Origin: Paraburkholderia atlantica
Lineage (GTDB): Bacteria > Pseudomonadota > Gammaproteobacteria > Burkholderiales > Burkholderiaceae
Direction: 5' to 3'
NCBI RefSeq assembly: GCF_009362785.1
Contig: NZ_WHNQ01000029.1
Span: forward strand, 28,915-92,914
Length of the DNA stretch: 64,000 bases
Shown here: piece after piece, positions 17,333 to 26,134 of the stretch
Position numbering within the stretch: position 1 is the stretch's first letter
Layout: every line of letters starts with the position of its first letter
Notes under the pieces: model-generated
The model's database searches: none
What the model saw: only the letters and a program-made list of their open reading frames with translations
Told to the model about the DNA's origin: nothing
Made by a program: the position numbers and the translations under genes

Positions 17333-18979
17333 ATGTCGCATTCTCTTATCAACGAGAGCCCTTCCGATTTCGATGTAGTGGCCCAAGTGCTAAAAGCGCT
17401 GGCCTCATCCCGTAATGCGGAGCACGCGTTGAAGAGGTCGCTGTGGTTTCTGTCGCGTGCGAGAGGCTGGCGGTCCGCGTTCATCGCCGTCGAGCAGCCG
17501 GATGGAAAGCTTGGCGGCCTGTGTAGCACGGGACTGTCAGACGGCTGGCGAGAAGGTATGCGTTTTCCCTCCGGTGAAGGGATCGTAGGGCGGATACAGG
17601 AAAGCGAGTCCGCCGTGGTTGTGTCTGAGTTGGATGGTGACCCAATGTTCGACGACCGCACGGGGGCTGTTCGTGTTTCCAATGCCGAGCGTGTCGCTCT
17701 ACTTGGGACACCGATCCGGCACGAAGGACGGCCGCTCGGGGTGCTCGTAGCACTTTGTGAGAATCCGGACGGGAAGCGTGTTTTCGCAGACGATCTCCAA
17801 ATTTTGGAAGTAATTGCTGCGCCAATGGGCAGGGCACTTCTCCTTGAGCGTGAGGCGAATCCGAACCGCAAAAGCGTGCAGGAGGAGATTAGTCGCCGAC
17901 GGAACGCGGCCCCTCCTATATCTCAAGTCGATTGGGCAATCGGCCGATCTGCGTCGATGCAGCACGTATTCGCGCAGGTCCATCAGGTCGCGCCTGCGAG
18001 AACGACGGTGCTCTTGCGCGGCGAGAGCGGCACCGGCAAGGAGTTGATCGCGCGTGCAATCTATCGTTTGTCCCCGCGCAAGGACCAGCCATTCGTCTCG
18101 GTGAATTGTGCGGCGCTCACGGAAACACTGCTGGAAAGCGAGCTGTTTGGCCACGAGAAGGGGGCGTTCACGGGCGCGCAAACTCAGCGAAAGGGGCGCT
18201 TCGAATTGGCGCACGGCGGAACACTTTTCCTCGACGAGATAGGTGATATATCGCCGTCGTTCCAAGCGAAACTCCTGCGCGTTCTGCAGGAGCGGGAGTT
18301 CGAGCGGGTAGGAGGGACAACGCCCGTGAGAGTTGACGTGAGGCTCATCGTAGCAACTAATCGCAGTCTGGAACAAATGGTGAGAGAGGGCGAATTCCGA
18401 GCGGATCTTTACTACCGCATTAACGTGGTGAGCATCGTGTTGCCGCCGCTGCGCGAGCGCCGGGAAGACATCCCCGAGATGGCGCAATACTTCCTTAACC
18501 GCTTTAATCGGGAGAACGGTCGCGCTCTGCATTTCAACGAGGAAGCGTTGCGCGTGCTGTCGAGTTGTTACTGGCCCGGAAATGTGCGCGAGCTCGAAAA
18601 CTGCATTGAGCGGACTGCGACAATGGCGCATCATGACACGATTGGTCGTTCTTCGTTTCTCTGCGAGATCGACCGGTGCCTCACGAAGGTGTTGCATCAT
18701 GTGGAGCGAGAAGACGCAGTACGTCCGGCACGCTCGTCGGACGTTACAGTCAGTAACGCGCTGAACGTTCCCGCGAAATTCGGCGCCCCGGAGCGCGATG
18801 CCCGCGGTCTCGGCATGCACTCTGGTGAGCACATCCCTGAGGACGAGCGTGAGCGGTTGCTCTGGGCCATGGAGCGCTGCGGTTGGGTGCAGGCAAAGGC
18901 GGCACGCCTGCTCGGCATTACGGCGCGGCAGATCGGCTATGCACTGCGCAAGCACGGAATCAAACTACGCCGCTTCTAA
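17333..18979 (+). CDS. nifA: NifA, sigma-54-dependent activator of nif genes
   Basis: 548 residues from ATG 17333 (GGAG upstream; a GTG at 17279 would extend it). Order: N-terminal GAF domain, linker, AAA+ domain with Walker A GESGTGKELIARAIY, the sigma-54-contacting GAFTGA and LFLDEIGDI, then a C-terminal Fis-type helix-turn-helix (AKAARLLGITARQIGYALRK). The end of the AAA+ domain and the linker carry C-X11-C-X19-C-X4-C (SSCYWP, ENCIER, FLCEIDRC), the cysteine motif that makes rhizobial NifA directly oxygen sensitive. It would activate the sigma-54 promoters noted here before nifE, nifV, nifB and nifH. Confidence 0.96.
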   Translation: MSHSLINESPSDFDVVAQVLKALASSRNAEHALKRSLWFLSRARGWRSAFIAVEQPDGKLGGLCSTGLSDGWREGMRFPSGEGIVGRIQESESAVVVSELDGDPMFDDRTGAVRVSNAERVALLGTPIRHEGRPLGVLVALCENPDGKRVFADDLQILEVIAAPMGRALLLEREANPNRKSVQEEISRRRNAAPPISQVDWAIGRSASMQHVFAQVHQVAPARTTVLLRGESGTGKELIARAIYRLSPRKDQPFVSVNCAALTETLLESELFGHEKGAFTGAQTQRKGRFELAHGGTLFLDEIGDISPSFQAKLLRVLQEREFERVGGTTPVRVDVRLIVATNRSLEQMVREGEFRADLYYRINVVSIVLPPLRERREDIPEMAQYFLNRFNRENGRALHFNEEALRVLSSCYWPGNVRELENCIERTATMAHHDTIGRSSFLCEIDRCLTKVLHHVEREDAVRPARSSDVTVSNALNVPAKFGAPERDARGLGMHSGEHIPEDERERLLWAMERCGWVQAKAARLLGITARQIGYALRKHGIKLRRF

Positions 18980-19201
18980 GAAAGCGAAGCTTGAGGTCAC
19001 GCCTTGGACGGCTCCGATATTTCGTCTGCTCGGTATGCAAAGCGAAGCGCGCGTGGAACACAGCACGCGCATGGTCTGAAAGAAGGTCGATAAGTATGTT
19101 GTGTCGCAATCCGTTCAACTCCGACAAAGCGCTGGTTTAAGTTGACGCTGCTACTACAGTGCCCGATCCCCCACGCTGCGGATGCCTGCGGGTTCGAGCC
19201 G

Positions 19202-19217
19202 TGGTATGGAACTTGCA
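19202..19217 (+). promoter_or_regulatory. Sigma-54 promoter (-24/-12) of the nifE operon
   Basis: TGGTATG-GAAC-TTGCA has GG and GC separated by exactly ten bases and agrees well with the consensus TGGCACG-N4-TTGCW. The nifE ATG is 36 bases after the GC. No exact TGT-N10-ACA site was found in the preceding 110 bases. Confidence 0.85.
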
Positions 19218-19252
19218 ATTAGTTGTGGACCTCATATTGTCAGGATTCTCCA

Positions 19253-20746
19253 ATGTGGTTCAAGGCTAGGACTGCAGATATTTTCGACGAACCCGGTTGC
19301 GCGAAGAATAGGGCGAAAAGTGAGACGGAGCGCAGACAAGGCTGCGCCAAGCAACTTCCGCCAGGAGCGACTGCTGGCGGTTGTGCATTCGATGGAGCTC
19401 GGATTGCACTTCAGCCCGTGGTTGACGTAGCGCACCTTGTGCACGGGCCGATTGCGTGCGAGGGCAACTCGTGGGATAACCGTCCCGCGGCATCCTCCGG
19501 GTCGATGCTCTATCGGACCGCGTTCACGACTGATCTAAGTGAGATCGATGTAATCTATGGCGGCGAGAGACGGCTGTTCAGAAGTATTCGCGAGATTATC
19601 CAAAAATATGATCCCCCTGCCGTGTTTGTCTATCAGACGTGCGTCACCGCGTTGATCGGTGACAATATAGAGGCAGTGTGTAAGCAAGCGTCAAAGAAAT
19701 TCGGCAAACCTGTGATACCGGTCAACGCGCCCGGTTTCGCCGGGTCGAAAAACTTCGGCAATAAACTCGGTGGGGAGGCGGTTTTCGATCATGTAATCGG
19801 CTCGCGTGAGCCCGCTCACACAACGCCGTTCGACATCAATATCATCGGCGAATACAACCTCTCGGGGGAGTTGTGGCAGACGAAGCCGCTCTTCGACGCG
19901 CTTGGTATCCGTATCTTGGCTTGCATCTCTGGTGATGCTCGCTACAGTGACATCGCGAGCGCTCACCGCGCGAAGGTAAATATGGTGGTGTGCTCAAAGT
20001 CGATGATTAACATTGCCACAAAGATGCAGCGGAAATACGACATTCCCTATTTCGAGGGCTCTTTCTACGGAATCGGCGATGTGAGCGATGCGTTGCGCCA
20101 AGTCGCCAAGCTGCTGGTGCAAAGGGGTGCGCCCGACGATCTGATCAAACGCGCCGATCGCTTGATTGAAGCAGAAGAGGAGCGCGCGTGGGCGCGCATT
20201 GCGCCATACCGGGCGCGCCTCGATGGAAAGCGCGTGCTGCTGATTACAGGCGGTGTGAAATCCTGGTCGCTTGTTGCGGCGTTGCAAGAGGTGGGGCTCG
20301 AGATCGTTGGCACCAGTGTGAAGAAAAGCACCGAGAAAGACAAGGAAAGGATCAAGGAGATCATGGGCGATGACGCGCGCATAGTCGACAATATGACGGC
20401 AAGCGAAATGTACGGCATGCTCCGCGAGTCGCAGGCCGACATCATGCTGTCCGGCGGGCGCTCGCAGTTTGTCGCGCTAAAGGCGCGGGTGCCTTGGCTT
20501 GATGTCAATCAAGAACGCCATCATCCATATGCCGGGTATGAGGGAATCGTCGAGCTGGTGCACGAGATTGACCGCGCAATCAGCAACCCGGTCTGGCAGC
20601 AGGTGCGCATTCCAGCTCCGTGGGACGACAAAGGCGAAGGGCTCTGTGGCGAGCGAATGGAGTTCACGGAGCGCATGACAGAACAGTCGCCGCGTGCAAG
20701 CGCGCGGGATTGCCCGAAGGGCCTTCGACCCAGCGTCGCGGCCTGA
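19253..20746 (+). CDS. nifE: NifE, FeMo-cofactor assembly scaffold
   Basis: 497 residues. It forms the NifEN heterotetramer on which the NifB cofactor matures. Near the N-terminus it has IFDEPGCAKNRAKS, and cluster-binding cysteine segments VHGPIACEGNSWDNRP and VFVYQTCVTALIGDNIEAVC; INIIGEYNLSGELWQ is also typical. ATG 19253 follows AGGA by eight bases and fits the family start better than an upstream GTG. It begins a sigma-54 operon with nifN, nifX and further genes. Confidence 0.96.
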   Translation: MWFKARTADIFDEPGCAKNRAKSETERRQGCAKQLPPGATAGGCAFDGARIALQPVVDVAHLVHGPIACEGNSWDNRPAASSGSMLYRTAFTTDLSEIDVIYGGERRLFRSIREIIQKYDPPAVFVYQTCVTALIGDNIEAVCKQASKKFGKPVIPVNAPGFAGSKNFGNKLGGEAVFDHVIGSREPAHTTPFDINIIGEYNLSGELWQTKPLFDALGIRILACISGDARYSDIASAHRAKVNMVVCSKSMINIATKMQRKYDIPYFEGSFYGIGDVSDALRQVAKLLVQRGAPDDLIKRADRLIEAEEERAWARIAPYRARLDGKRVLLITGGVKSWSLVAALQEVGLEIVGTSVKKSTEKDKERIKEIMGDDARIVDNMTASEMYGMLRESQADIMLSGGRSQFVALKARVPWLDVNQERHHPYAGYEGIVELVHEIDRAISNPVWQQVRIPAPWDDKGEGLCGERMEFTERMTEQSPRASARDCPKGLRPSVAA

Positions 20747-20767
20747 ACATAGCGGAGTGCAGACACA

Positions 20768-22129
20768 ATGGCAAACGTCGTCGAACTAGGGAAAGCCTGT
20801 ACGGTCAACCCGCTAAAAATGAGCCAGCCGCTTGGCGCGAGTTATGCCGCCATGGGACTCGATGCGTGCATGCCGGTGATGCACGGTTCGCAGGGCTGCA
20901 CGTCGTTCGGCCTCGTCCTGTTGGTGCGCCATTTCAAGGAGGCCATCCCGTTGCAGACCACTGCAATGAATGAGGTCACTACCATTCTGGGCGGATTTGA
21001 AAACGTCGAAACGGCGCTACTAAACATCTGCAAGCGCGCGGCGCCGAAAATCATCGTGCTTTGCTCGACAGGGCTGACTGAGGCCAACGGGGAAGATGTC
21101 GCCGGTCATCTCGCGATGGTGCGCAAACGCAAGCCAGAGTTGAGCAATACCGAACTCGTGTACGTATCGACGCCAGACTACATTGGCGCATTCGAGGACG
21201 GCTACAGGCGCGCCATCGTTGCAATCGTGAAGGCGCTTGTCAAGCCGCTGCCAACCGTGCAGCGACAGGTCAACGTGCTGCCCGGCAGTCATCTGTCACC
21301 CAGCGATATCGACGAGTTGCGAGAGATCATTGAGGCATTCGGGTTAGTTCCGATCATATTGCCAGACGTCTCCGGTTCGCTCGATGGCCACATTGCTCCC
21401 GACTGGCGCGGGACCACGCTGGGCGGGACTTCTCTCGACCAGATACGCGCCGCAGGTGCGTCGACATTCACCTTCGGCGTGGGCGAGCAAACGCGCGACG
21501 GTGCGCAGGCACTGGAGACGATCGCAGGCATCCCATTCGAAATTTTTGAGCGGCTCACAGGGCTCGAACCGAACGACCGGCTCTTGCATCGCCTTGCGCG
21601 ATTGTCAGACCGGGAGGTCCCGATCAGATACCAGAGGCAGCGCAGCCAACTGCTGGATGCAATGCTCGACAGCCATTTTTACATAGGTGGCATCAAGGTG
21701 GCCTTGGGCGCAGAACCGGATTTGCTGCTTGCAATCGGTTCGCTGTTGCACGAAATCGGCGCCGAGTTGCCAGTCTGCGTCAGCACGACTACATCGGCGT
21801 CGCATGCGCTACTGCCGACGAGCGAGGTCGTGCTCGGTGACCTTGAGGACATGGAACGAGGCGCGGGGGATTGCGACCTGCTTATTACGCATTCGCACGG
21901 CCGGCAGATGGCCGCGCGTCTCGGCAAGCCTCTGTTGCGCATAGGCTTCCCCGTATTCGACCGGGTCGGCAATGCCCATCGATGCCAGGTCGGCTATCGT
22001 GGAACGATGAACCTCGTCTTCGAACTCGCGAATCTATTAATCGATCGAGTTACGCACCACCGCTCGGCCGACTGGGCTCTGCCGCAGTCGTCGCTCGACC
22101 TCGCTGCGCCAGTCGCTAACGCGGAGTAA
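20768..22129 (+). CDS. nifN: NifN, FeMo-cofactor assembly scaffold partner
   Basis: 453 residues, partner of NifE. Family signatures are KACTVNPLKMSQPLGASYAA, MPVMHGSQGCTSFG, AMNEVTTILGGFENVETAL and LCSTGLTEANGEDV. It follows nifE by 21 bases in the same transcript. Confidence 0.96.
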   Translation: MANVVELGKACTVNPLKMSQPLGASYAAMGLDACMPVMHGSQGCTSFGLVLLVRHFKEAIPLQTTAMNEVTTILGGFENVETALLNICKRAAPKIIVLCSTGLTEANGEDVAGHLAMVRKRKPELSNTELVYVSTPDYIGAFEDGYRRAIVAIVKALVKPLPTVQRQVNVLPGSHLSPSDIDELREIIEAFGLVPIILPDVSGSLDGHIAPDWRGTTLGGTSLDQIRAAGASTFTFGVGEQTRDGAQALETIAGIPFEIFERLTGLEPNDRLLHRLARLSDREVPIRYQRQRSQLLDAMLDSHFYIGGIKVALGAEPDLLLAIGSLLHEIGAELPVCVSTTTSASHALLPTSEVVLGDLEDMERGAGDCDLLITHSHGRQMAARLGKPLLRIGFPVFDRVGNAHRCQVGYRGTMNLVFELANLLIDRVTHHRSADWALPQSSLDLAAPVANAE

Positions 22130-22147
22130 GGAATTCCGGTCGTCGCG

Positions 22148-22189
22148 ACCATTGCATGCAAATCATGAGGGAACCATTGCATGAAAATC
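22148..22189 (+). repeat. Short tandem duplication at the nifX start
   Basis: ACCATTGCATGCAAATC at 22148-22164 is repeated as ACCATTGCATGAAAATC at 22173-22189, one mismatch, 25 bases apart. Both contain an ATG; only the second opens nifX, and it has GAGGGAA upstream. Confidence 0.7.
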
Positions 22190-22594
22190 GCATTTGCCAC
22201 GCAGGACAAACTGCATGTCGACGCGCACTTTGGCTGGGCGAAAAGCATTGTTATCTTCGATGTGACGGCGGAGGGGTACGCGTTCGTGGAAGCCTTCGAT
22301 TTTGGCGGCAAGTTAGAGGAGGACGGCGACGAAGATAAGCTTGCACCGAAGCTGGACGCGATCCGCGGTTGCGCGATCCTGTACGTTGCCGCAATCGGTG
22401 GTTCAGGAGCGGCGCGCGTCGTAGCGCTGAAGGTGCATCCAGTCAAGGTGCCACAGCTGGAGCCAATTGAGGACATCCTTATCAAGCTTAGGGATGTCCT
22501 GAAAGGTACGCCACCGCCGTGGTTGCGCAAGGCGCTAACCAGAAATGTGCGCTCATTCGACTTGGCCGAGGATGACGAGGTATCTCATGGCTAA
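22181..22594 (+). CDS. nifX: NifX, FeMo-cofactor/NifB-cofactor carrier
   Basis: 137 residues. Start MKIAFATQDKLHVDAHFGWA is the NifX/NifB-C-terminal fold that binds cofactor precursors between NifB and NifEN. It is preceded by GAGGGAA. Its final codons overlap an upstream ATG of the next small protein. Confidence 0.95.
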   Translation: MKIAFATQDKLHVDAHFGWAKSIVIFDVTAEGYAFVEAFDFGGKLEEDGDEDKLAPKLDAIRGCAILYVAAIGGSGAARVVALKVHPVKVPQLEPIEDILIKLRDVLKGTPPPWLRKALTRNVRSFDLAEDDEVSHG

Positions 22595-22667
22595 AGCCAC
22601 TGTTGACAAGACCGCCACTTTGCGGACAGCGACAACTGAGGCGCGTCCTTTTACCACGGGAGGGGGC

Positions 22668-22886
22668 ATGAGTGACCCGAATGAACTGAAGGTGCGCCTG
22701 AAGACACTCAATACACGGGCCATTCAGGCCAAGATGGATCTCCACGACCTTTCGGAGGATCTTCCGACTAGGTGGGAAGAGATATTGACGGTTGCGCAGC
22801 TCTGTCACGAGGCTCACGCCGCGCTGATGGACGCGCGCAAGGCCGCGGCAGCGGCTCTCGACGAAGCGCCTGGGAGCCGGAGATGA
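22668..22886 (+). CDS. DUF683 (CCE_0567-type) small nif protein
   Basis: 72 residues from ATG 22668, which has a strong GGGAGGGGGC site. MSDPNELKVRLKTLNTRAIQ followed by AKMDLHDLSEDLP is typical of the short helical DUF683 proteins found after nifX; their role is unknown. The frame is open upstream to ATG 22587, which overlaps the nifX stop. That would add 27 residues with no resemblance to the family. The DUF269 gene usually found between nifX and this gene is missing. It overlaps the next start by four bases. Confidence 0.8.
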   Translation: MSDPNELKVRLKTLNTRAIQAKMDLHDLSEDLPTRWEEILTVAQLCHEAHAALMDARKAAAAALDEAPGSRR

Positions 22887-23185
22887 GCGAGATTTTTTGC
22901 GTAAAGCTACCTAGCGGGGAGATGTGGACGCCTACCTTTGTCTCCGCCCTTGATGATGAGAAGTGTATCGGCTGCGGACGATGCTTCCGGTCGTGTTCTC
23001 GTGGGGTCCTGCAGCTCGTCGGTGTAGACGAGGGGGGCGAGCTTACCCCGGTAGGCGAGGATGACGACGACGAGTACGAAAAGAAGGTTATGACTATTGC
23101 GCGCCGGGAGTTGTGTATCGGTTGCACGGCATGCGCGAGGATATGCCCAAAAAAGTGCTACACGCACGCGGTGGCCATGGTCTGA
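22883..23185 (+). CDS. fdxB: FdxB-type nif ferredoxin (2[4Fe-4S])
   Basis: 100 residues. Cysteine motifs EKCIGCGRCFRSC and LCIGCTACARICPKKC each resemble a cluster-binding set; an acidic loop (EDDDDEYEKK) separates them. This is the ferredoxin III type that sits beside nifX/nifQ and serves cofactor synthesis or electron supply. ATG 22883 overlaps the previous stop. Confidence 0.92.
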   Translation: MSEIFCVKLPSGEMWTPTFVSALDDEKCIGCGRCFRSCSRGVLQLVGVDEGGELTPVGEDDDDEYEKKVMTIARRELCIGCTACARICPKKCYTHAVAMV

Positions 23186-23201
23186 GCCACAAAGGACGGT
23201 G

Positions 23202-23771
23202 ATGGACTTCTACACGACGTTGATGCGTCACGCTGTGGACAGCAACGATTCCACGGTTCTTGCCCTCGCTGGGGTACTCTCGGCGGCGTTCGGCCAAGCC
23301 GGCGTGCACACACTGCCCATCCGCGGGTTGAATCTGGATGAAACCCACTGGCTGCTCGCGCATTGGTTTCCCGGCGTCGACAGCGCCCTTTTCTTGCAAC
23401 TGGCCGCCTCGCCTGCGGCGTGGCGCCAGCGGTCGTGCGACGACGAGGTCGGAGACCTCGCAAACCTGTTGAAGGCACATGCTGATCCGCTCGCAGGCAC
23501 AACGATTGAAATCCATTGCGTTTCGCATGCGCTCGCCTGCGCCTGTGCGGGGCACAAACACCTGTGGCAGGAGCTGCGCCTTCGCTCGCGTAGCGAATTG
23601 CCGGTGCTGTTGGGCTATTGGTTTCCGCGGCTGGCGCAAAAAAACGTTCACGGTATGAAGTGGAAGAAATTCCTCTACAAGCAACTGTGCGAGCGTGAGG
23701 CGTTGCTTGTCTGCAAGTCTTCAAACTGCGCGGAGTGTGGCGACTTCGCGGATTGCTTCGGACCAGATTGA
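23202..23771 (+). CDS. nifQ: NifQ, molybdenum donor for FeMo-cofactor
   Basis: 189 residues. The C-terminal C-X4-C-X2-C-X5-C (CKSSNCAECGDFADC) is the NifQ Mo-Fe-S cluster motif. ATG 23202 follows AAAGGACGG. It supplies molybdenum to NifEN and is in the nifENX transcript, 16 bases after fdxB. Confidence 0.93.
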   Translation: MDFYTTLMRHAVDSNDSTVLALAGVLSAAFGQAGVHTLPIRGLNLDETHWLLAHWFPGVDSALFLQLAASPAAWRQRSCDDEVGDLANLLKAHADPLAGTTIEIHCVSHALACACAGHKHLWQELRLRSRSELPVLLGYWFPRLAQKNVHGMKWKKFLYKQLCEREALLVCKSSNCAECGDFADCFGPD

Positions 23772-24133
23772 TGGTCTGGCTACCGACGATACGTGGCCAT
23801 GCGGGGCCTTGGCATATTCGCCGTGACGGTGAGCTACAAATGCTCAGGAGATACTTTAACGATTGCCAGCTGATTGCGTTCAGCGCGGATCAAGGTGTTA
23901 AGCGTGGATGTCATCATGTCTTCCTATGCGTCATCGCCTCCGGGTTTCTCGTCGCACACGACTGTACCGAGGCTGCAAACAACCTAGAATCCTCGGTGCA
24001 TCTCGCACCCGAGGATTTCCTGCTCGGCTCCCCGGCGCACGCGGTGACCCGTACTTGGCTCGGTGGCATCGCTGCGCTGGCGCATTGCTACTCGTATAGC
24101 CTTGCGATTGTGGGATGCCCTTGCCGCTTGTAG
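23771..24133 (+). CDS. Hypothetical protein coupled to nifQ
   Basis: 120 residues, unrecognised. Its ATG overlaps the nifQ stop (TGATG), the arrangement used for coupled translation, and this is the main reason to list it. It has a hydrophobic middle (HHVFLCVIASGFLVAHDC) and several cysteines. It may be a chance frame. Confidence 0.3.
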   Translation: MVWLPTIRGHAGPWHIRRDGELQMLRRYFNDCQLIAFSADQGVKRGCHHVFLCVIASGFLVAHDCTEAANNLESSVHLAPEDFLLGSPAHAVTRTWLGGIAALAHCYSYSLAIVGCPCRL

Positions 24134-24193
24134 CGCTGACCATTGCGCGGACTGGGGCGGATAAACAAGTAATTGCGAGGCATAGTCTGACGA

Positions 24194-26086
24194 TTAGACC
24201 GTGGCTAGAGTTAGACGTGACGGTGTTGTTCCGATTTGCAGTCCGTCTGAGCGGTTCGCAAAGTACCTGTGGTTCAACTGGTCTATAGTCCAAGTGTGGG
24301 AACTGCTGAAGCCCAGTGTAACCAGCATTTGAGCCAACTCAGCCGGATCGAACGCGCTTTTCCACGGCTCGCCGCCCTCGGCGAATTGCGCCATCAACTG
24401 TTCGACGAAGACACGCATCATCGGCGGCAAGCTGGACACTGGCAATGCGTATTCCAGCAGCACGGCGCTGCCTCTGGCGCAGCGCGCGATGAACCGCAAA
24501 GTATCAACGACCGCAGCCTCGTCGAGGTACATGGTTACTCCGAGCCAGCTGAAGAAGGCCGGTGCGAGTGGATCGAATCCGGCACGCGTCAAGCCCTCGG
24601 CAAGGCTGATGCGCTCGAAGTCGACCGGTACGAACCGCAACGATTGCGGCAAGCGGATGCCCGCCTCATTCAGGTGCGCTCGTTTCCATTCCTGCGTGGC
24701 CGGCAGGTCAACCTCGAAGATGCTCCCGGGCGTGTCGTGCTGCCGGTAGGCGGTGGTGTCGAGTCCTGCCCCAAGCACGACGTATTGTCGCACCCCCCGC
24801 TCGGCGGCCTCGGTCCAAATGTCGTCCGCTAGCCTACTGCGTACGACCAGCGCGCTGCGCCTACACATCGACATCGGGTGGCGAAACCGATCGAGGCCAT
24901 TGCGTAGGTCCTGTGCCTCGGCTTTGCCTAGCACGGCCAATGCGAGCGGATCATCAAGCACCAGCGGGCGATCCAGTAGTTGGTGCGCCGCCCGTTGCCT
25001 AGCCACGATCAAGGCGCTAGGCTTGGGCCCGGCGTCGGTTGGCGTCACATCGTGCCCAACGATGTGTGCCTTATGCAGATAGGCCAACAATGCCTCGTCG
25101 AGCCCCACCCCAAGTTGCAGGTCCGGCTCTTGGTTCAAGGCGTCTCGAACATGCACTTCCAAGACCACGTCATCGCCACAGAAGCTTTCACGGAAAAGCT
25201 GTTGCCAGCGCTCGACGAGAGCCTGTACCGGCGCAGCGTCGGCCGCGACGCCGGCCTGCATGTGTGCCCGCAACTCAAGCGCTAACGTTGGCCATTCGCG
25301 CCTGTTCTTTTCGTTAAGCTGGCGGCGTCGAACTTCGTCCATTTGCGCCGGGTTCAAGTGTTTGGCGAGAAGTGTGCAGCGCGCGTGCGCAAACGATTCG
25401 TCTATCCAAACCAGCATCTCCGCCGTAATGCCGACAATCTGCTGTGCGCGTGGCTCCGCGGTTTGAATCTTCATCAACTTGTAAGCGAGCGCCGGGTCGT
25501 TGTTCGTCATGCGGGTCATGAGCCGAACCCAGCGCCAAGCCAACTCTTGGGCAACACTGCTTTCACTAGACAGACCTTCCCGCATGGCGCTATGAACCTC
25601 AACGATGAGCTCGTCCCATATTGGATCCATCGGCGCAAGCGCGTCCGGGCCCGTTGCAAACAGCGTGTCGAGTTCGTCTTCGTTCAAGTGCTTTTGATAC
25701 ATACTCACCAACTCCAAGGTGTTGAGCCAATCAATCGCGGGCGTTTCGCTGCCGGCGGCCAGCATCTTGGCGAGGCGTCTCAGGTGGCGACTGAGACGCT
25801 GCGCCCGCGAAGCCTGCGCGTCCAGTTCGGCGATCTGCCGATGAAGAATATTTATCGGGGCACTGGCCGGTTGGTCGTCAAGGCTGGCTTTGATATCGGG
25901 AAGCGAATAACCGAACCGTTTCAGTGCCTCGATACGATGCAGCCGGATCAGGTCGCCACGCCCGTACAGGCGTGCTCCCCCCTCAGTGCGTTGCGACGGA
26001 GACAGCAAGCCGATCGCGTCGTAGTGATGTAAAGCACGAACGCTCAGCCCCGCTCTTTTTGCCAGTTCACCGATCTTTAATTGCAT
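24194..26086 (-). CDS. MerR regulator fused to a SAM-dependent methyltransferase
   Basis: 630 residues from ATG 26086. Residues 1-70 are a MerR winged helix (MQLKIGELAKRAGLSVRALH, HYDAIGLLSPSQRTEGGARLY), followed by a dimerising helix and a TipAS-like helical domain. The C-terminal third is a methyltransferase of the leucine carboxyl methyltransferase-like class, with motif I QYVVLGAGLDTTAYR and FFSWLGVTMYLDEAAV. A palindromic operator lies just upstream. The fusion suggests that ligand sensing, and perhaps modification, are joined in one chain. It is not part of the nif pathway as known. Confidence 0.82.
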   Translation of the reverse strand: MQLKIGELAKRAGLSVRALHHYDAIGLLSPSQRTEGGARLYGRGDLIRLHRIEALKRFGYSLPDIKASLDDQPASAPINILHRQIAELDAQASRAQRLSRHLRRLAKMLAAGSETPAIDWLNTLELVSMYQKHLNEDELDTLFATGPDALAPMDPIWDELIVEVHSAMREGLSSESSVAQELAWRWVRLMTRMTNNDPALAYKLMKIQTAEPRAQQIVGITAEMLVWIDESFAHARCTLLAKHLNPAQMDEVRRRQLNEKNRREWPTLALELRAHMQAGVAADAAPVQALVERWQQLFRESFCGDDVVLEVHVRDALNQEPDLQLGVGLDEALLAYLHKAHIVGHDVTPTDAGPKPSALIVARQRAAHQLLDRPLVLDDPLALAVLGKAEAQDLRNGLDRFRHPMSMCRRSALVVRSRLADDIWTEAAERGVRQYVVLGAGLDTTAYRQHDTPGSIFEVDLPATQEWKRAHLNEAGIRLPQSLRFVPVDFERISLAEGLTRAGFDPLAPAFFSWLGVTMYLDEAAVVDTLRFIARCARGSAVLLEYALPVSSLPPMMRVFVEQLMAQFAEGGEPWKSAFDPAELAQMLVTLGFSSSHTWTIDQLNHRYFANRSDGLQIGTTPSRLTLATV

Positions 26087-26117
26087 TGCGTCTCCGGTAC
26101 GTACGTCAACGCTAAAG

Positions 26118-26134
26118 CCTAACGTAGCGTTAGG
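26118..26134. promoter_or_regulatory. Palindromic operator before the MerR-methyltransferase gene
   Basis: CCTAACG-TAG-CGTTAGG, perfect seven-base arms with a three-base centre, 32 bases before the start codon. MerR proteins bind such palindromes within promoter spacers and usually regulate themselves. Confidence 0.7.
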
